Positions 46,681-64,000 of a DNA stretch of 64,000 nucleotides are shown in pieces. Position 1 is the stretch's first letter. Each line of letters starts with the position of its first letter. Made by a program: the position numbers and the translations under genes. Source of the stretch: Closterium sp. Naga37s-1 (Eukaryota > Streptophyta > Zygnematophyceae > Desmidiales > Closteriaceae); contig CANJKZ010000506.1 in assembly GCA_947471745.1 (NCBI GenBank), positions 248,001 to 312,000 of the forward strand, given 5' to 3'. The notes beneath the pieces are model-generated. The model saw nothing but the letters and a program-made list of their open reading frames with translations, made no database searches and was not told the origin of the DNA.

Positions 46681-47454
46681 CGGCCCTGCTGGGGCCGAGT
46701 TGAGTTGGGTTTTGTTGATGGCTTCAGGGAGAGTGGGTCGTGGGGAGTTGCTTAGTGCTCCTCTTCTCCCCCTCTTGCTGCTCAAGTGAGGGCAATGCTG
46801 TGGAGTTATTGCCGGTTTTTGGATTGGAACCCGAGGTGGTTTGCTGCACTGAGCGGAGTTGGGCGGAGATGGGCAGAGCTGTGGGGGATGTGTGGCCAGT
46901 CGCAGTCACGTTTTTGTTGCCGATGGGATGGCACGCCTGCTGTGGAAGGGTGTGGCTGCTCCACAGGTGCTGGTGGCAACATGATGATGAGGGCCAGCAG
47001 CAACATGGCAGACACTTCATCATCCAGCTTCACTTCAGCACACCATCTTTACACATGAGTTGGCCACATTCAATGCAGCATTTGGAGTACTGTATATACC
47101 GATACGGGTACGGAATTGGCAATTCTTTTGTTGCTTCGTAATAAATTTTGGTGAAGACCATTTCGCTAATGTACAAATCTCTATAAATTCTGTTGGATAT
47201 TTCCCAGTCTGACTGATGTGATCAACAACTCTACGGTACTGCTGCACAACGGTACAGTGAAGCGTTTTTCCAGAAGGGAATGGTACAGCCAGCTGGATGT
47301 TAACCATGGAAGGAGACAGGGATGATGGCATTGCTGCTTGGTAGCCCCAATGCTGCTGCTTCTACTTTTTGCTCATGTGTGACTCCCAGCGCAGTGCAAC
47401 AAAGTGCTACTAAACCATAAGGAAATCCACATTGGAAGTATTTCGTCAACTGCT
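46681..47454. other. Convergent 3' flanks of AP2 and V-ATPase e
   Basis: Open frames on both strands (for example 47035-47331 minus) have no recognisable similarity. AATAAA-like signals occur near 47140 (TAATAAATTT). No gene called. Confidence 0.45.
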
Positions 47455-48369
47455 TTATTCTCCTTCCGCCTTGAGTATAGGCACCACAAGGGGATGCATC
47501 TGTGCCATGTACACAATCGCCCACCTGTTGGCAGTCAGGTTCACGCACATAAGAAGCACAACACATATGCACAATAAGATAGAGATACACGAAATGCAGG
47601 AGAATGAAACCCTGATGCATGAATACAGAATATTGAAGAATCTCCTGCTGAAAGGACTCCCACCCGTTATCCAGGCATATGACACACACACATGCATGCA
47701 TGCAACCTGGCCGCATGGCACTGGGACACATGATTCAGGCATGATGAGAGCCATGGAAGGGGGGCGGGAATGATGTGAGGAGGATAAGCAGGCTCCGACG
47801 ATGTAAAAAGTCAGACAGGGGCAGATGTGAGCTGTGTGAAACTAGTAATGCGAGAATCGTCAAGCGGCAGAAAGAGAGGGCTCAGAGAGCCGAGAGCGAA
47901 TGCGTTGATACTACTGGCTTGAGAACACTCACGAGAGCCAGCAGCAGATGGTTGCTGTGATGACCAGCGTGACATGCAGCCTGGCTCGCGAGCAGACGAG
48001 AGAACACGATCAGGGGAAAAAACAACCGAGGGGTGACTTTCATTAAAATAGGTGAGGTTCACGATGTAGGTAGGGGTGTTGGGAAGAAGGAGGGGGTCCT
48101 AAGAGTATAACCGAGGGGGGGAAGGAATGAGGACAGGAATAGCGAGACGAAATGAAGGGTAGCGTGTCAAGAAGCGGATGGAGATCATAGTAGAGCAGCA
48201 ACGCCGGGACAGAGAAGAAATAATGTGACAATAACGGGGCGGAAGTGGAGGAGGTTGGGTGAACGCACAGGTTCGTTGACGGGCCTTTATCGTAGAGAAC
48301 CCTAACGAGAACGCAGCCTAGAAAACCAAGCGCGAAGAAAATGAGCGTGATGACGAGGAACGCTGCCAT
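47455..48369 (-). CDS. V-type proton ATPase subunit e
   Basis: Three exons: 48369-48269, 47980-47933, 47524-47455, giving 72 aa (family about 70). The sequence begins MAAFLVITLIFFALGF, passes through YDKGPSTNLLHVTLVITATI and ends WAIVYMAQMHPLVVPILKAE, with two membrane helices and the family's conserved GPSTNL and AQM-PL-VPIL blocks. The small subunit e sits in the Vo membrane sector of the vacuolar/endosomal proton pump. The middle exon is only 48 nt; acceptors GAGCCAG and CCAACAG and donors GTGCGT and GTGAGT are canonical. Tail-to-tail with the AP2 gene and upstream of no partner; the HGSNAT-like gene on the same strand ends 0.8 kb away. Confidence 0.93.
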
Positions 48370-49159
48370 GCTGGTAACCGCGTAACACTCGTTTGGCCGT
48401 TCAGAAGGAAACCTAGATCAGGTTCTCACGGTCAGGACAGATTCAGCCTGTAATGAATGAGCATGGGGAATCAAAGGAGCGCGACATTGCGTGTGACTGT
48501 CCGCTAGATCCGAGTACGATGTTGCTAAAATGACAGCAAGAACCCGTGACCAGAACACTTGTAGACCATCAGACGCATCCGATTCGGGCAAACGAAACAA
48601 AAAATCACAAATGATACTTGAACTCATCAGTAAGAAAGAAATCGCTAGGCCTGGGAAGACGAACCTGTGAGGAGCTTGCCACGTCCTTTGCAGACTATAC
48701 TTCGTAACGTCCGAGACAACAGGAAAAAAAAAAAATATACGGCTTTAGAAGCTCGAATCGAGCTGAAAGACAGTCGAGAGTCCACCGTCAAATGAGCTCG
48801 CAGCAATACAGGGAGAAACGGGAGCTAAGAAACTTAGGTGCTTGAATCGTAGCTATCTGAGGGTGGTAGAAACAGCGCGATGTGCCTGATCGTGGAATGC
48901 GGCAATACCTATGTCAGCTGACAAGGCAGTGGACCATAAAGCGGGTGCCGTACGCGGTAAGAACTTGAATAGGCGTTTGGTATAAATGTGGACGTCTGAG
49001 TACTGGTAATGAAATTGTTCTGAAGAGTCTGGGCTATTACACTACCCCTCATATCATTGATAAAGGTTTTGTGTGAACCAGAACAAGTGATGTGGGTTAT
49101 AAGACAATGTCACATAACAAGCAAGTTACGCCAGACCAGATTCTGTGGTGACACAAATT
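48370..49159. other. Intergenic, no gene seen
   Basis: Promoter side of the V-ATPase e gene and 3' flank of the HGSNAT-like gene. One 69-codon minus frame (48418-48627) without similarity. Confidence 0.45.
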
Positions 49160-52100
49160 CTATACACGCCAGTAGAATCCTTGCCATGACATCAAGCCAG
49201 CAATAAGTGACCAAAAGAGTGCTTTGGAACCAGCTGTTATTATAGCTGCTGTTTTGGAGTCGTGGCCTGCCCATAGCAGCAGATTATGTAGAAGCGACAC
49301 CTGGAATAACAGCATCGACAGGGGGACGAAACAGATAAGGAGGTGGGAAAGCAGATGTATGCGTGGGAGGGAGGAAGGGAGCGAGGGAGTGAGGGAGGGG
49401 GGAAAGGAAGTGTTGGTCGGGGCTTGGGAACGATAGCTCATAGAGTGCTCACTTGAAAAGTACAAACTCACAAGGTTCTGATGTGGGTCCTCCCAGTAGA
49501 AGCCAGCAGCAATGGAGGAGAGGAGGGGAGTGGCACAGGCGAGGAAGAGGAAGAGGGAGTTGCGGCCCATCCACTCAAAGAGCAGCGTGTAGAAGCACAC
49601 TCCTGCCGCGTCCACCTGGGAGAGATGCGTGTAGGGGACAGGAGAAATAACAGAAAAATGCGTGCGCCTATTAGTTGGAAACACACAATGTGAACATGGT
49701 GTTAGTCAGATGGGGTAGTACATACAGATTCGTATCCCAAATGTGAGAGCTCGTTGGTGACAGGAGGGTGCTTACAAAAAGGTAGATGAGGGCGAAAAGG
49801 AGTGCGGTCCTGCTGTTATCAGGACATAGCTTAACGAGTACAGCTGAGCATTGAAAGGCAGACCTGAAGAACGTGGGGACAAGACCACAGCAGGAGAGAA
49901 CAAATAAGGGTGTTAATTGTCGTAAATGGGGTGACAGGTTGCTGCAAAGGAAGCAGTGTGCGGAGAAACATGAATTAAATAAAAATGCAACTGTACCAGG
50001 GTAGGATATGTCCAGCCACTCGGGGATGTTTGCATGGGGGATGGCGTGGTGGAGGGAGAAGGAGAAGGGGAACTGGAGGAGGAAACCGGCCGCCATGAGG
50101 AGAGCAGAGAAGAGGAGACAGTTGAAGATGCGCGCTGCATGGCTCTGTGGTGGGGACCGTGGAACAGCAGAGAGGGGGTGAACGGGAGAGAAAGGGAAGA
50201 GAATGGAAGAGGAACGAGATGAGATATCGTATAAGGCGAGACTGAAAGCAGAGTGAGCCAAGAAGGCCAGTTTAAAAGTGAAAGCATTGGTTGAGAAGGA
50301 GAGACCAGAAAGAGCAAGGGGTTTAGGTATTGAAGCGTGGTTCAGCTAGGAGCTGGGTTCACCTGAAAGCTGGTGATGATGTGGCCCAGGTGCAAGCCCA
50401 TGAAGGCAGTGAGCGTGGCGCCCAGTGTGCTGGTGAGAGGTAAGGGAAGATGCAAAGCGGTGAGAAAGGAATTAGTGGATACGAAGAGACTTGTTCAGAG
50501 GCGCCAGGTGTACTCGGAGCAGGGGAGGGGGAAGGGACCGAACGAGGAGTTGGAGTTTGAAAAGGGTGGAAGTGGAGAAACACCCCCACCTTCACACGCC
50601 AAACCCCACCACCCCAACCCTCCGCACACCCGATCCCAACCCACAAATTTCTTTCCTTCATGCACTCCTCTCACCTGAGCAGCCCCATGGGCTCGAAGGG
50701 TGCAGCACACCACACAGGGGGTGCCTGGTCGCCAGAGGATGGGAGGGCGAGGAGTGAGGGAGGCGAAAACGGAGTGGAGGGAACACCGCACTCCTGCAGC
50801 AGGGAGGAGAAGGCAAATTGGAAAGGGTCAACGCAGAGATGGCAGAAAGAATATGCGTGTTGGGGCGAGGATGGGAGAGGTAGCGAGCCTTCAGGAATGC
50901 CTTCAGGCATGTAGGATGGGCGAGCAGAAGTTACTTCGGTACACTTACACATGCACATGTGTGAAGTGCCTGGCCATGCGGAAAGCTTACGGGCAGGTGG
51001 GTGTAGGGAGGCGAGGCGAGGAGGTGATTGGTGGTGAGCAGCAAGCGGTCGATGTAGCCCGCAGCACTGCAGGCAGGGGAGAGGTCTCCAGAGCGGGAGC
51101 ACACCACCTGATGGGCGTGGGGAAGAGGACAACATGGGCAGAAGCACGGAGTGGCAGGCATGCACTTCTGAAGCAAGCAGGACGATGTAGGCGGGAAGGA
51201 AAGGAATTGGAGGTCGACAAAGCGAGGTGAGCGGGCCAGATGAGGGGATTCGGGTGTCGTTTGGTGGGTTGTGGAAGGATGGGAAACGCAGAGTGGGAAG
51301 AAACAGGTGTTATCTTCCAGTTGCATGCCATTTTCGAATCCAGTTAGGGCGCTCCCTTGTGCCACCATTCACTAACCAGTAGGTTTTGAGACGTGCTGTT
51401 GGCAGGTGACATAGCGTGGGGAAGGAAGGTTGAGTTGACGGCAGAGAGGGAGGAGGAGGTGGGGGGAGTGAAGGTCCAGTCAGGCACGAAGAGGAGGAAG
51501 GTGAGCGCGAGGTAGATGGCTGCTAGCATGAGCGACGCCTGCCTGGAGGGGGCATGCGGGCAAAAGAGAGATGATGACAGGTTAACATGGCACGAAGAGG
51601 AGGAAGGTGAGCGCGAGGTAGATGGCTGCTAGCATGAGCGACGCCTGCCTGAAAGGGGTTGGGCCATGCGCACATGTAGGGATATGAGAGGTACATGAGA
51701 GGGGATGAGGAAGGTGAGGGCGAGGAAGATAGGGGCTACGCCTGCCTGAAGGGGGTTGGGTCATGCGGCAAAGCGGGGATGATGAGAGGAGGGAGGGGAA
51801 ACATGGGAGGGAGGAAAAAGGCTCATGGCGGGACAAATTGCGGCTAAGAGAGGAATGCGAAAGCTGAGAAAATCTTGTGGTACTTCAGGGTTTCAGGGAA
51901 TTATACAGTGGATTGAACCTGAGAGCACACTGACCAGGTGAGGAGGGAGAAGGATAACAAGCCGGAAAGCCCCTCTCCATATCCCTCTGTGTGGCTATCC
52001 TTGGGTGCGGACAGCAGCACCTGCGCCAGTGCTACCACCGTGTACGCAATGGCTATGCGCTGCAGCGTGCCGCAGATGCGCATGCGCGTCAGACTGATGC

Positions 52101-53180
52101 CGAAACTCAGGTCCCCTGTTCTGTGCAGGAAGCCACCTGGATGGTGCAGGGAAGGTGGAGGGAGAGGCAACGCCGCCCATGTAGGAACGAAGGGATGTGG
52201 ATGAGAGGGCAGGGCAGAAAACTTAAGGGCGTGAGAAGTAGAGTCCAGAGAAGCCACAAATGTACTGGGATATGCTTTTTGAACTACCAAAAGAAGGGCA
52301 GAGTGAAGTAAGCAGATTATGCGGCATAAGCAAATCTTCAAGGTAGGTAGAGCAAGGGAGAGGTTGGCAACCTTCAAGGAAGAGGCCAAGGAGAAAGAGG
52401 CAGCAGGCGCGTCTGAGAATCCTATGCACGGAGGCAGTGCGGCTGTGCACGGCTCTGAAGGTGAGCGCCGCTGCAGCGCCCGAGGCGAAGAGGAAGAAGG
52501 GCGCGACGAGGTCGCCCAGCTGCAGCCCGTCCCAGGGGGACACTCCCACCCACGGCACCTCGGGGCCCACGTCCAGCGCCACTATCATGGCCTGCAGGGA
52601 GGCGGGGAGAAGTTATGAGACGTCTTAAAAGAGAAAGAAGTAAGAAACGACCCCCATCACACCTTCGACTCAAGTCCAAAGCCACAATGTTGCGTGCGTA
52701 TGCGCCATGGAGATTCGACCGTGCCTTTGCTTCATTGCAACAGATAGACATTCACAGAAATTGTGGGTTCAATGGTGGAGCTTCGCAATGCTGTCGACAT
52801 TGGCGTGGGGTTGGGATGCTGGCTATGGCTTGGGAACATGGATGCGAGTAAGTGGCGCTGGAGATTGCACGGAACGACGCGACGAGCCCGCAGGTGTGAG
52901 TGGTGATCGTTGAGTCGACTCGAGCCTGGATTGGCGTACTTACGACGATGCTGATTCCGCGGAAAACGTCGAGCGATGCTAGTCGCACGGGATGATGCGA
53001 CACGTGCGACGTGCTGTCATCGCAGGGAACGTGATGCGACGGGAGGATGGGACCCATGCGACTATCCGAGCGCAGTAACGGCGAGATCAAGCCGTCCTCC
53101 ATGGCTCTGCTACACTCAGCGAAGCTTTGCGATAGATGCGACGCTCTGCGATCTCGCTGTCTAGCGACTGTCGTCGACAC
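49160..53180 (-). CDS. HGSNAT-like membrane acetyltransferase (DUF5009-type), frameshifted
   Basis: Eleven exons: 53180-52944, 52591-52372, 52136-51935, 51542-51377, 51107-50991, 50793-50675, 50429-50363, 50144-49997, 49863-49776, 49615-49472, 49300-49160, about 549 aa. Family blocks: RLASLDVFRGISIV at the N-terminal end, then APFFLFASGAAAALTFR, RMRICGTLQRIAIAY, GDLSPACSAAGYIDR, STLGATLTAFMGLHLGHII, LPFNAQLYSLSYVLITAG and a C-terminus ending SWQGFYWRV. Multiple hydrophobic helices fit a polytopic membrane enzyme related to heparan-alpha-glucosaminide N-acetyltransferase; the plant substrate is unknown. Exon 9 needs one extra base: LYSLSYVLITAG is in one frame and ALLFALIYLF in the next, with the break near 49807-49810. 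This may be a sequencing error or a real lesion. Intron 3 holds two worn copies of the start of exon 4 (51588-51652, 51706-51755). Confidence 0.8.
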
Positions 53181-53911
53181 ACTTGAAATTCTCGCGACGA
53201 CGACGCCTTATGAGAATGACGCCATGAAAGCAGAGTATTTTTGCAACAAATCTTCAAGCCAGTAGCCTGGAGAAGGAAAGATTGAATGTAATTCTTATCA
53301 TGCAAAACGGGATTGTCGGCAAGGCGGATTAGACACCGTATGCTACTGGTGCTTTGGTGACAGATAGAGCGATAATGGGAACTGGTAACATTCGTGAATC
53401 CTAGTATCCTGCGTCAGTCTGCCTAACCCACATCACCAGACGAACTAAATCACTAAGACCAGTCTCGTAGCCTTGTAGACAGTTGTCTGAGAGAATCCTT
53501 GAAAATACGAAGACAGTTGTCGGAGGTATGACAGGGCATGGATTTCAACACATTCTGCTCCATCCATCCAACGGCTCAGTTCCGTCTCGTGATTCCCAGA
53601 AATTCCCGAACCGAAGCTCCGCCCATGGAAATTGGAGTCTCGAGGTCGATTTCGGTTTGGCGCGAACCTCGCCAGGCTACCTCGGGAGTGTCAAATCACA
53701 GCCTCCACCTAAATATAGTTTCGAGCTATCGAAATCTATCATAGATTGTTGGAGACGACTCTACCGCGTATTGGTTCCCAAACACCACCTCTTCCCCCTT
53801 CAAGCTTGGTTTTTTCACAGCGCTGGTTCACGACGAAAGCGGAAAGGAATTATCGACTCCTTGTGGGATAGATCTGCCTGTTGCGGGTACCCGCGCACGT
53901 TATCGAAATAA
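53181..53911. promoter_or_regulatory. Divergent intergenic region, HGSNAT-like / O-fucosyltransferase-like
   Basis: About 0.73 kb between two divergent starts. A 142-codon plus frame (53483-53911) ends directly before the downstream ATG; no similarity is seen, so it is not called. Confidence 0.4.
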
Positions 53912-56900
53912 ATGCCGGTGATTTCTGTGAATTCGAGCACGAAAATAGCTTCCACTGCATCGAGATGGACTTGCATCTCGACTCAGCATACATTAATGCC
54001 CCTGCATCTGCTGCTCCTGGTCTCGCCGTTGATTCTCATCCTGCTTCTCACACCACGCCCGGCGCCTCGCGGGAACTCCACCGCCTCCTTCGCCACACGC
54101 GAAGATGTAACCACGGATCGGCGAAAGCTCCTGTTTTCGCTACGGAAGCCCAAGGAGTGCGAGGGGCCGAACGGCACGATGGCGAATAGGATCATCCCCA
54201 TGGAGGCCGTTGCGAGTCAGCGCAAGCTGGTCGGCGGATGGCGGCCGCGGAAGGGGAAATACCTCCTGGCGCTCTGCACCACTGGGCGACTGACCAATCA
54301 GGTACCGGGGGAAAAAGAGGCTGACAAATCAGGTACCAGAAAGTGAGATTGACCAATCATAATGACATGCTTCATCTTCGCCGCGCTATTCAACCGTCTC
54401 TTGGATCGGACACAGAAGTCACTTCCCTTTACCCTTTCCCCTCTTCCACCGCCCTCGTCCCTTCTCCTTGCCTCCCCACCACCTCCTCCCCCACCACCCG
54501 CAGAGCAGCAGGAGTGCATGATGACCTACTTCATCTTCGCCGTCCTCTTAAACCGCACGCTCCTCATCCCGCCACTCGCCGTCGCGCAGCACACCGGCCT
54601 CAACCTAATCTGGCCCTGGGCCGCCGTCTTTAATCTCCCCAGACTGCATACCTGCCTCTCGCCCTCCTACGGCCCCCTCACCACGCTCCTACTACCGGAC
54701 TACCTCTCCCGCTCCCACTCCGCCCATGCTTACGTGGCACACCTTATCTGCCTCAAGCCCACGTGTAATCATGAGTGGACGCTGCGAGTGCTGCTGCGGG
54801 AGGTGCCTGAGATCAAGCTAGCGGACAAGAAAGGCCGCCCGGTAGCGGTGAATCAGAGCTTGGTGGATAGGATGGGGAAGGTGCGGCTTGAGAAGCTTCT
54901 AGAAGCTGTAGAGGTGGTGGAAGGGGAGGAGGAGAGGGCGGAGGCGGAGGAGGGGGGAAGAGTGGCGGAGGGGGAGGCTGCAGCAGCAGGAGAAAGTGGT
55001 GGAGAGCAAACAGCAATGCGGAGACGGCTGAATGAGGCGGGCAGTGGAGCAGAGGAGACAGGTGCGCAGACACACGAAGGTGCGGCTGCAGCAGCATCCC
55101 AGGCAGCACCGGCTTTGGCTGGCCAAGCATTGGCTACACCAGAAACATCAGGCCCAGCAGCAGCTGCAACCCTTGTCCCAGCTGCTGCGGTACCGGCCGC
55201 ATCACCTGCTGCAGCCTTGGCAGCACCATCTACAGCAGCGCCTGCTGCAGCACCAGCACCAGGTGCAGCTACAGTGGCAGTACCAGAAACACCCGCTGCT
55301 GCAGCAGCAGCACCACCAGCATCTGTTGCAGAAGCAGCCACAGCAGCAGCGGCACCTTCAGCTGCCGCTGCCGGCGCCACCTCTGACAGCAATGATGAGG
55401 AGTCCAGTCTGCCTGCCGGCCACATCCTCACATTCGGCGATCTGGCGGGAACGTCTGTGATTGGCCACGACTGGCTGCTGGAATCAGCACTGCCCCTTAT
55501 CTCGGTCCCTCCAGACTGCAGCAACTTGTGGCGGCCGCATGCAGCAGTGATGGAGTTTGTGGATGGCTTCATTGCATCGCACCTCCCATCTCCCTTCATG
55601 GCTGTGCACCTCAGGCGGTGAGTGAGTGATCGCTGAGTCAGTCAGTGCCACACTTTCCCTCGCCCTGGTCCCGCTGGGCTGCAGCAACCTGTGGCGCCCG
55701 CGTGCTGCCGTGATGGAGTTTGTGGATGGCTTCATCACAACTCACCTCGCCTCTCCGGCTATCTAAAGAAACAGAGCTACAAGCGCCACGTGTTTTGCCC
55801 ATAGCAGCGTCCTTGCCCTCTCACCCATCCCCCTCCGTCCTCCCTTTTCCCCCCGCTTTTCCCCTCCCTGTTTGCCTCTTCAATCCCAATCCAGGGGTGA
55901 TTTCTCCGGCCACCTAAAGAAGCAGAGCTACAAGCGGCACGTGTTCCTGCCCATAGCAGCGGTGGGAGAGTTCATTCTCTCCCGCGCCGCTGCTGCCAAC
56001 CTGCACACGGTGCTGCTGGCCTCTGATGGCACCGAGGCTGAAGTGGCCGCACTCTCGCAAATACTCACAGGTAGGGAAGCTGATCCGCGTGCTAGCGATA
56101 GTCTGACCTTGCTTGCCGTGCACAACCTGCACACCGTGCTGCTCGCCTCTGACGGCACTGACGCTGAAGTGGCCATGCTCACACAGTTAGTCACAGGTAG
56201 GGGTTGAGCCGCATGCTGGAGACAGTTTTGACCTCATGGCATGCACAAGCTGGATGCTCTCACAGTTGGTCCCATGAATCTACATCGCCCATAACTATGA
56301 GGTATCCCGCCCTGTTCTCTCCCACTCACCCCCTCCCTTACCAGCCAGCAACACCGCAAGGCTGGTGACGTTGCACGAGAGTTGCTTCGCATGGGCCGAC
56401 ACACACAATGAGCCCTGGGGGCGGGCGCTATTGGCTCTCAGTCCCTTTTCCCTTAACCACCAACGCCACACTCGCACCCCCCTCTCTCACCCCCACAAAC
56501 CCCCACTCCATCTCACCCACCCACCAGCCAGCAACACCACGAGGCTAGTCACACTACACGAGAGCCGCTTCGCATGGGCCGACACACACAATGAGCCCTG
56601 GGGGCGGGCGCTATTGGCTCTCAGTCCCTTTCCCCTTAACCACCAACGCCACTCTCGCACCCCCCTCTCTCACCCCCACAAACCCCCACTCCATCTCACC
56701 CACCCACCAGCCAGCAACACCACGAGGCTAGTCACACTACACGAGAGCCGCTTCGCATGGGCCGACACACACAATGAGCCCTGGGGGCGGGCGCTGTTGG
56801 CTCTCGAGCAGAGCCTGCCGGAGGGGGGAGGCAAGGGGGTGGTGCGGGCACTGGCAGAGAAGTACGTGTGCGCGCGCGCTCACGTGTTCTACGGCACGGT

Positions 56901-56991
56901 CTACTCCACCTTCTCCACGGATGTTATCAGGATCCGGGCAGCGGAAGGGGTGGCAAACTGCATGGACGGGAAGGTGGGGGAGGAGGGTTAG
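53912..56991 (+). CDS. O-fucosyltransferase-like type II membrane protein
   Basis: Four exons: 53912-54301, 54506-55617, 55895-56070, 56711-56991, about 652 aa. After a short basic start there is a signal anchor (LHLLLLVSPLILILLL), fitting a Golgi type II enzyme. The domain has GKYLLALCTTGRLTNQ, the YFIFAVLLNRTLLIPPL block typical of GDP-fucose protein O-fucosyltransferases, the Arg-containing MAVHLRRGDF and LHTVLLASDGTEAEV. An Ala/Glu-rich insertion of about 170 residues (54880-55400) splits the domain and is unusual. Donor of exon 1, both ends of exon 2, both ends of exon 3 and the start of exon 4 all have extra copies in the introns (54327-54405, 55676-55800, 56118-56197, 56341-56706). The acceptor substrate (protein, glycan or wall polymer) cannot be told. 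Confidence 0.82.
56341..56890 (+). repeat. 183-bp tandem repeat of the start of O-fucosyltransferase exon 4, three copies
   Basis: Copies start at 56341, 56524 and 56707, each with CCAG|CCAGCAACACC and about 100 bp of coding sequence (TLHESRFAWADTHNEPWGRA). The period of 183 bp is 61 codons and the frame is open throughout, so any of the three acceptors would keep the frame. The first copy encodes ESCF instead of ESRF. Confidence 0.9.
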
Positions 56992-57434
56992 TGGTAATTA
57001 GGCATGGTTGGAAATTCGTTGCTGCGGCTGCTACTGTATGCAGACATGGTTACACCATTCAAGCTGTTCCTTAGTGTAGAACTGTACAGGCCTTACACAG
57101 GCCACCCCAGAATGTTTGTAGGAATGCCCATATGAATCTGCAGACCATTCCTGCATGTGTGCATCCACTTGTGCATAAATGGCTTTTTGATGCATTTAGT
57201 AAGAGCTTTTCCAATCAAGTCAGCCACGAACGCACGGTTGAGCGCACTCAACCTGCTGTATCTCTCCATAGAGAGCACATTTTCCGACTCCCTATGTGCG
57301 CGCCGCACTGGAACACGCGGTGCCCCCTATGTATTTTGTGTGCTGGAGCGTGGGTGTCTATTTGCCTTTGAGCCGACCTATCCACTCTTGCTGCTGCCAA
57401 GCACCCACCACACCACATGTCTGCTGGCCCGTGT
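56992..57434. other. Convergent 3' flanks, no gene
   Basis: Lies between the stop of the O-fucosyltransferase-like gene and the stop of the helicase gene. Nothing recognised. Confidence 0.5.
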
Positions 57435-63912
<6,478 letters not shown>

Positions 63913-64000
63913 CTGCAAGCAGAAAGGATGGGATGTGGAGGGGTTTGAAGGGATGTGAAGGGGTGTGGAGCGATGTGAAGGGGAATATGATGGACGGGAG

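Noticed and set aside
47035..47331. 98-codon minus-strand frame next to V-ATPase e
   Set aside because: No similarity seen, in the convergent 3' region, and no splice link to the V-ATPase exons.

Overview
The window looks like nuclear DNA of a streptophyte (green-lineage) alga; a zygnematophyte such as Closterium would fit but is not proven. The evidence is: genes with many short GT-AG introns; plant-type profilins, an AP2-class double-AP2 transcription factor, V-ATPase subunit e and a chloroplast-type TPR protein; a Ty1/copia element with a plant-style initiator-tRNA-Met primer site; and GC-rich coding DNA with long Q, A, S and G runs. No bacterial, organellar or viral gene block is seen.

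Region 1 (1-25 kb) is a paralogue cluster, all on the minus strand, split by retroelements: a secreted beta-helix protein (396-3159), profilin 1 (5312-5938), an intact young copia retrotransposon (6665-14352), a decayed copia relic (about 15010-16795), profilin 2 (17472-18141), a secreted Lys/Ser/Gly-rich protein with a Cys-rich tail (19075-21022), and a second beta-helix protein (21822-25028).

Region 2 (25-64 kb) is a dense run of housekeeping genes: a TPR protein (+, 26131-29272), proteasome alpha-3/PAG1 (-, 29607-32719), an NAD-isocitrate dehydrogenase subunit (-, 33116-36102), a giant AP2 factor of about 2,480 aa (+, 37790-46680), V-ATPase subunit e (-, 47455-48369), an HGSNAT-like membrane acyltransferase with an apparent 1-nt frameshift (-, 49160-53180), an O-fucosyltransferase-like protein (+, 53912-56991), and a DEAH-box splicing helicase of the PRP2/DHX16 type that runs off the right edge (-, from 57435). 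Exon chains were built by hand from splice sites, phase and family similarity; all junction phases close except where stated.

The most striking observation is not a gene. In most multi-exon genes of region 2, and in beta-helix gene 2, introns carry degenerate tandem copies of the adjoining exon end together with its splice site ('exon-boundary echoes'). Large intronic minisatellites (29 bp x about 16; 13 bp x about 90) and a 21-bp donor repeat are themselves built from splice-site-like units. This suggests that local tandem duplication across splice junctions is unusually frequent in this genome and may create or shift introns and alternative splice sites.
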